A stretch of DNA of 62,858 nucleotides from Kineosporia sp. R_H_3 (GTDB lineage Bacteria; Actinomycetota; Actinomycetes; Actinomycetales; Kineosporiaceae), in assembly GCF_002198675.1 (NCBI RefSeq), contig NZ_MWLL01000197.1, positions 1 to 62,858 of the forward strand, given 5' to 3'. The notes beneath the pieces are model-generated. The model had not been told where the DNA came from and did no database searches. It was given only the letters and a program-made list of their open reading frames with translations. Shown in pieces: positions 61,501 through 62,858 of the stretch. How positions within the stretch are numbered: the first letter of the stretch is position 1; every line of letters starts with the position of its first letter. The position numbers were made by a program, and so were the translations under genes.

Positions 61501-62730
61501 GGCGCGCTCATCTCGATCGCGAACGAGACGAAGCCAGAGCCGGAGAGCTACCGGTCTGGCCGCGACATGAGCTGGGACATGGGCGCGGACCGTTCAGTCG
61601 CCACCGCCCTCCCCCTGATCCTGCTCGACGACGATCTGCTGGTAGCCAGCGGCGCCAACCGCACCGACGTGTCAACGGCCATCGAGGGGCTGGCAACGAG
61701 CACCTCGCGGGAGGTGCACGAGCGTCTCTGGAACGGCCTGGCGAATGTGTGGGCGCAGGGCTGTGACGGCGATGAGGCGCGCCAGGTCAACCACGTCACG
61801 GCCATAGCGGTCTACCGCGAGTGGCTCATGAGCGCAGGCATTGGTCCGTGGAACGGCGTCGAGCGGCCCCGGGTGCGGCTGTCGGAGCCGCTCGACGCCG
61901 CCCTCCAGCTGCGGGACCTCATATTCGACGTATCGGCGGCAGTGGACGCCCTGCCCGGTTTGAAGTTGGCGGCGGCTTGCGACTGCGAGCACGGGGAGGC
62001 GGCACGCGAAACGCTCGCCACGCTCATCAAGCACGATGTGCGGGCCTGGCCTGATGAGTGGGCCCGTCACCGCTACCACGGCTCCGGAGTTTGGCGGGGT
62101 GAGCTGGACGCATGGGTTGCGCAGCAGGTGCTGGATGGCGACGATGAGCTGCTGAAGCTCTACCTCAGCCGTTTCGCCACGGTGCCGGAGCAGCTCACGG
62201 GGCTCCTCACCGCGCTGGCAGACCGTGCGATCTCGCCTGAGCAAAGCACGCGGCTGTTTGATGTCTGGCCCACCGTTCTCGATCGGCTGCTACCCGGAGC
62301 CCGGCATGTGCCTGCGCCAGGCGAAGAGCGGTCGTACTGGCGTGACGAAGCTGACCTCGACAAGGCTCTCCTACCGAAGCGACCGAAAGTGGCGCCGTGG
62401 CCACTGGAAGAGTGGGTTCGGGGCCTTGTGCGCTGGATGGAGGCGTTCGCCCCCAGGCCGAGCCTTGCGGACCGGCTCATGCAGTGTCTGGGGGCATTCG
62501 GCCACGCCATCTCAGCCGAAGGTGTTGGCCTGATTCTGCGGACGCTGGGTGACAACCCTGCCCGGATGCTCCAAGAGAGCCGATACGTCACGGGGTGGCT
62601 GCACCTCGTGCTCGTGGAACACCCCGAGGGGCTTGAGGCACACCGGCCAGCTCTGCGACAGCTCCTGGACGACCTGGCAGCGCAGGGATCTACGCACGCT
62701 ACCGAGATCCAGCGAGAGCTGGAGGCATAG
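58513..62730 (+). CDS. Large STAND/NACHT-like P-loop NTPase
   Basis: 1405 residues. Walker A is SGAAGVGKSVL (about 74-84) and Walker B VLLIDGAEH (about 137-145), followed by the sensor region VVITSRADAAG. At about 330 TYRFAHDVLADYATAMRL matches the winged-helix motif of NACHT/AVAST-type STAND ATPases. The remaining 1000 residues are a helical array, with no repeat I can name; this is the usual place for the sensor of a phage protein. The partner nuclease is encoded just upstream. The GTG at 58513 fits the reading frame. It ends the operon. Confidence 0.78.
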   Translation: MIDAPMLRATLLARGIPLTTDPRHRIELDRVLDASRQELARTVDQMGGTLRLERAAAAHALGEAIQAGGIVLASGAAGVGKSVLARRAVQGLGDGATVVAISLTTRSGDTLATVQQELGVSHLRTVLAAAPTTGPCVLLIDGAEHTLTDAGRLLESLLEAAPSDGANSPPWTVVITSRADAAGPLTQRLGDRLKTHVQLEELSDPEVEEVSAAFPALAPLLRHPRSKRLLRRPYLVDLMVRSQAAPGADEALGEEDIITVVHEKVVRRSDGALPGQGSAHDRDVAWSTLAEAVIAGTGSSRLVGVEGSAVGGLVSDDILRRKSSTYRFAHDVLADYATAMRLADDDGPALLAAAAAPRSLIRAVRLALQRQLAEAAGDEGEVRRVWAEALGLCRDLSARDGSRWDEVPFEALVSIGSPDDVLTVLTPDLLADDGAGLGKLIDVTGRYATTSRLEPGGARLEIDDVLAAPVVKLLGTLSDQIPERLTVVATQLIHRWLVSVEINGRQVVTFIPDPAVLSAAVATWAADDSYGDRYEAALAVVGLLGGYLTTEGRTLLDQARGHDLDVVAEDPEVAAALARDNPALLLEVAGSFYLDLPLTLDPAFPPRRPARPSGIPGSIRHGLSGYEAEDGVREHSHHTSSRLGFGLAGPDRGPFAVLLAASREHGLRLVGAVVDAASAARIQVEQSFGDPPDEVELPLQLPHWNEAVTYTGPGTSWGWYRMSGNGAYAAMSALMALRVWAKEQLSTRTLADVLDEVLGAGTSVAFPAVAYSLLVPDLPAAGSILDSFLEHPSVWNLEAGRIVGEGGMFRATEDLEALRIRPEQIVMWLVLTGDDERKAALKAAGDRLLERSREALGDPDPDDDLPVARRRALMFDAASYRQTPSTEQPGMVEISVDVPEDVQEQLDRGGGRAATLSLSASNAMFRALKLRDGESTEPPAAQLYAQVQELLTAIAETPGAEVLYTEEDARAIAAAAVVVRAAAGDDAALALLPEATGALISIANETKPEPESYRSGRDMSWDMGADRSVATALPLILLDDDLLVASGANRTDVSTAIEGLATSTSREVHERLWNGLANVWAQGCDGDEARQVNHVTAIAVYREWLMSAGIGPWNGVERPRVRLSEPLDAALQLRDLIFDVSAAVDALPGLKLAAACDCEHGEAARETLATLIKHDVRAWPDEWARHRYHGSGVWRGELDAWVAQQVLDGDDELLKLYLSRFATVPEQLTGLLTALADRAISPEQSTRLFDVWPTVLDRLLPGARHVPAPGEERSYWRDEADLDKALLPKRPKVAPWPLEEWVRGLVRWMEAFAPRPSLADRLMQCLGAFGHAISAEGVGLILRTLGDNPARMLQESRYVTGWLHLVLVEHPEGLEAHRPALRQLLDDLAAQGSTHATEIQRELEA

Positions 62731-62858
62731 GGGCACCGTTGCCTCGTCGGAGGTCTGGTAACGGGAACGGCTGCGCCTCGAACGGGTCACGTCCCCTGGC
62801 GTGGTGGAGTTCGGGTGAGGTCGTGGGCCGCGTGTCGATCATGACGTGAGCGGCCATC

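Larger units (their letters stand above)
19717..62858. mobile_element. Integrative and conjugative element (left end; right end not in view)
   Basis: The stretch starts at tRNA-Phe with int, xis and a lytic transglycosylase. It carries a full set of type IV secretion genes (VirB4, VirB6, VirB8 and VirD4 types), a relaxase with MobC, a primase and a ParB protein. These define a self-transmissible element. The cargo from about 50 kb on appears to be defence-related and is probably part of the element, but no right attachment site was found, so its inclusion is inferred. Confidence 0.7.

Noticed and set aside
62761-62820. Possible right attachment site near the window end
   Set aside because: The CTCGAACGGGTCACG segment shares only a few bases with the tRNA-Phe T-arm and does not continue into its 3' end.
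62731-62858. Minus-strand frame entering from the right edge
   Set aside because: Only about 40 codons are visible, overlapping the STAND gene end; not enough to call a gene.
1-62858. CRISPR array
   Set aside because: No regularly spaced direct repeats of 20-40 bases were seen anywhere; the only tandem repeat is the 18-bp coding pair at 13-48.

Overview
The window is chromosomal DNA of a very GC-rich actinomycete. GTG starts are frequent, stops and starts overlap by 4 bases, and the families present (a mycobacterial EspR-like regulator, SCO6880-type conjugation protein, DUF2637, DUF4913) are typical of Actinomycetota. I cannot name the genus from the sequence alone.

Bases 1-19400 look like ordinary chromosome. 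They hold a MacAB-like efflux operon with a secreted or lipoprotein tail (1-4530), a small membrane protein divergent from a PadR regulator and a DrrAB-like ABC exporter (4772-8118), a sensor/PP2C phosphatase and a large GAF/PAS-GGDEF-EAL protein (8147-13304), a PNPOx-fold protein, a membrane protein, a divergent TetR/SDR pair and a divergent MarR/DoxX pair with clear operators, a small metallopeptidase and an aldo/keto reductase. A tRNA-Glu/Asp/Phe cluster (19440-19716) closes this part.

Immediately behind tRNA-Phe lies an integrative and conjugative element. At its left end are a tyrosine integrase, an excisionase and a VirB1-like lytic transglycosylase (19752-23437). A regulatory zone follows (23611-27436): an EspR-like repressor, two paralogous HTH proteins that share iterated GGGACG boxes, an HD hydrolase and a Nudix hydrolase. 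A rightward type IV secretion operon runs from 27567 to 35726: small membrane proteins, VirB8-like, VirB6/TrbL-like, SCO6880, VirB4-like and VirD4-like. A divergent sensor kinase/response regulator pair (35859-38979) is next. A leftward mobilization/replication operon (39387-47272) encodes a DUF2637 protein, an ArdC-peptidase-primase fusion, accessory proteins, the relaxase and MobC. A hairpin-rich oriT candidate and a large ParB-like protein follow.

The cargo from 50211 to 62730 looks like a defence island. It contains a PD-(D/E)xK-type protein, a GNAT-PIN-GNAT fusion overlapping an ASCH protein, and a compact four-gene operon: membrane-anchored PIN nuclease, serine/threonine kinase, small DxQxK nuclease and a 1405-residue STAND-type NTPase. 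I regard this four-gene set as the best candidate for an undescribed system; its anti-phage role is inferred. No second copy of the tRNA-Phe 3' end was seen, so the right boundary of the element is probably beyond the window.
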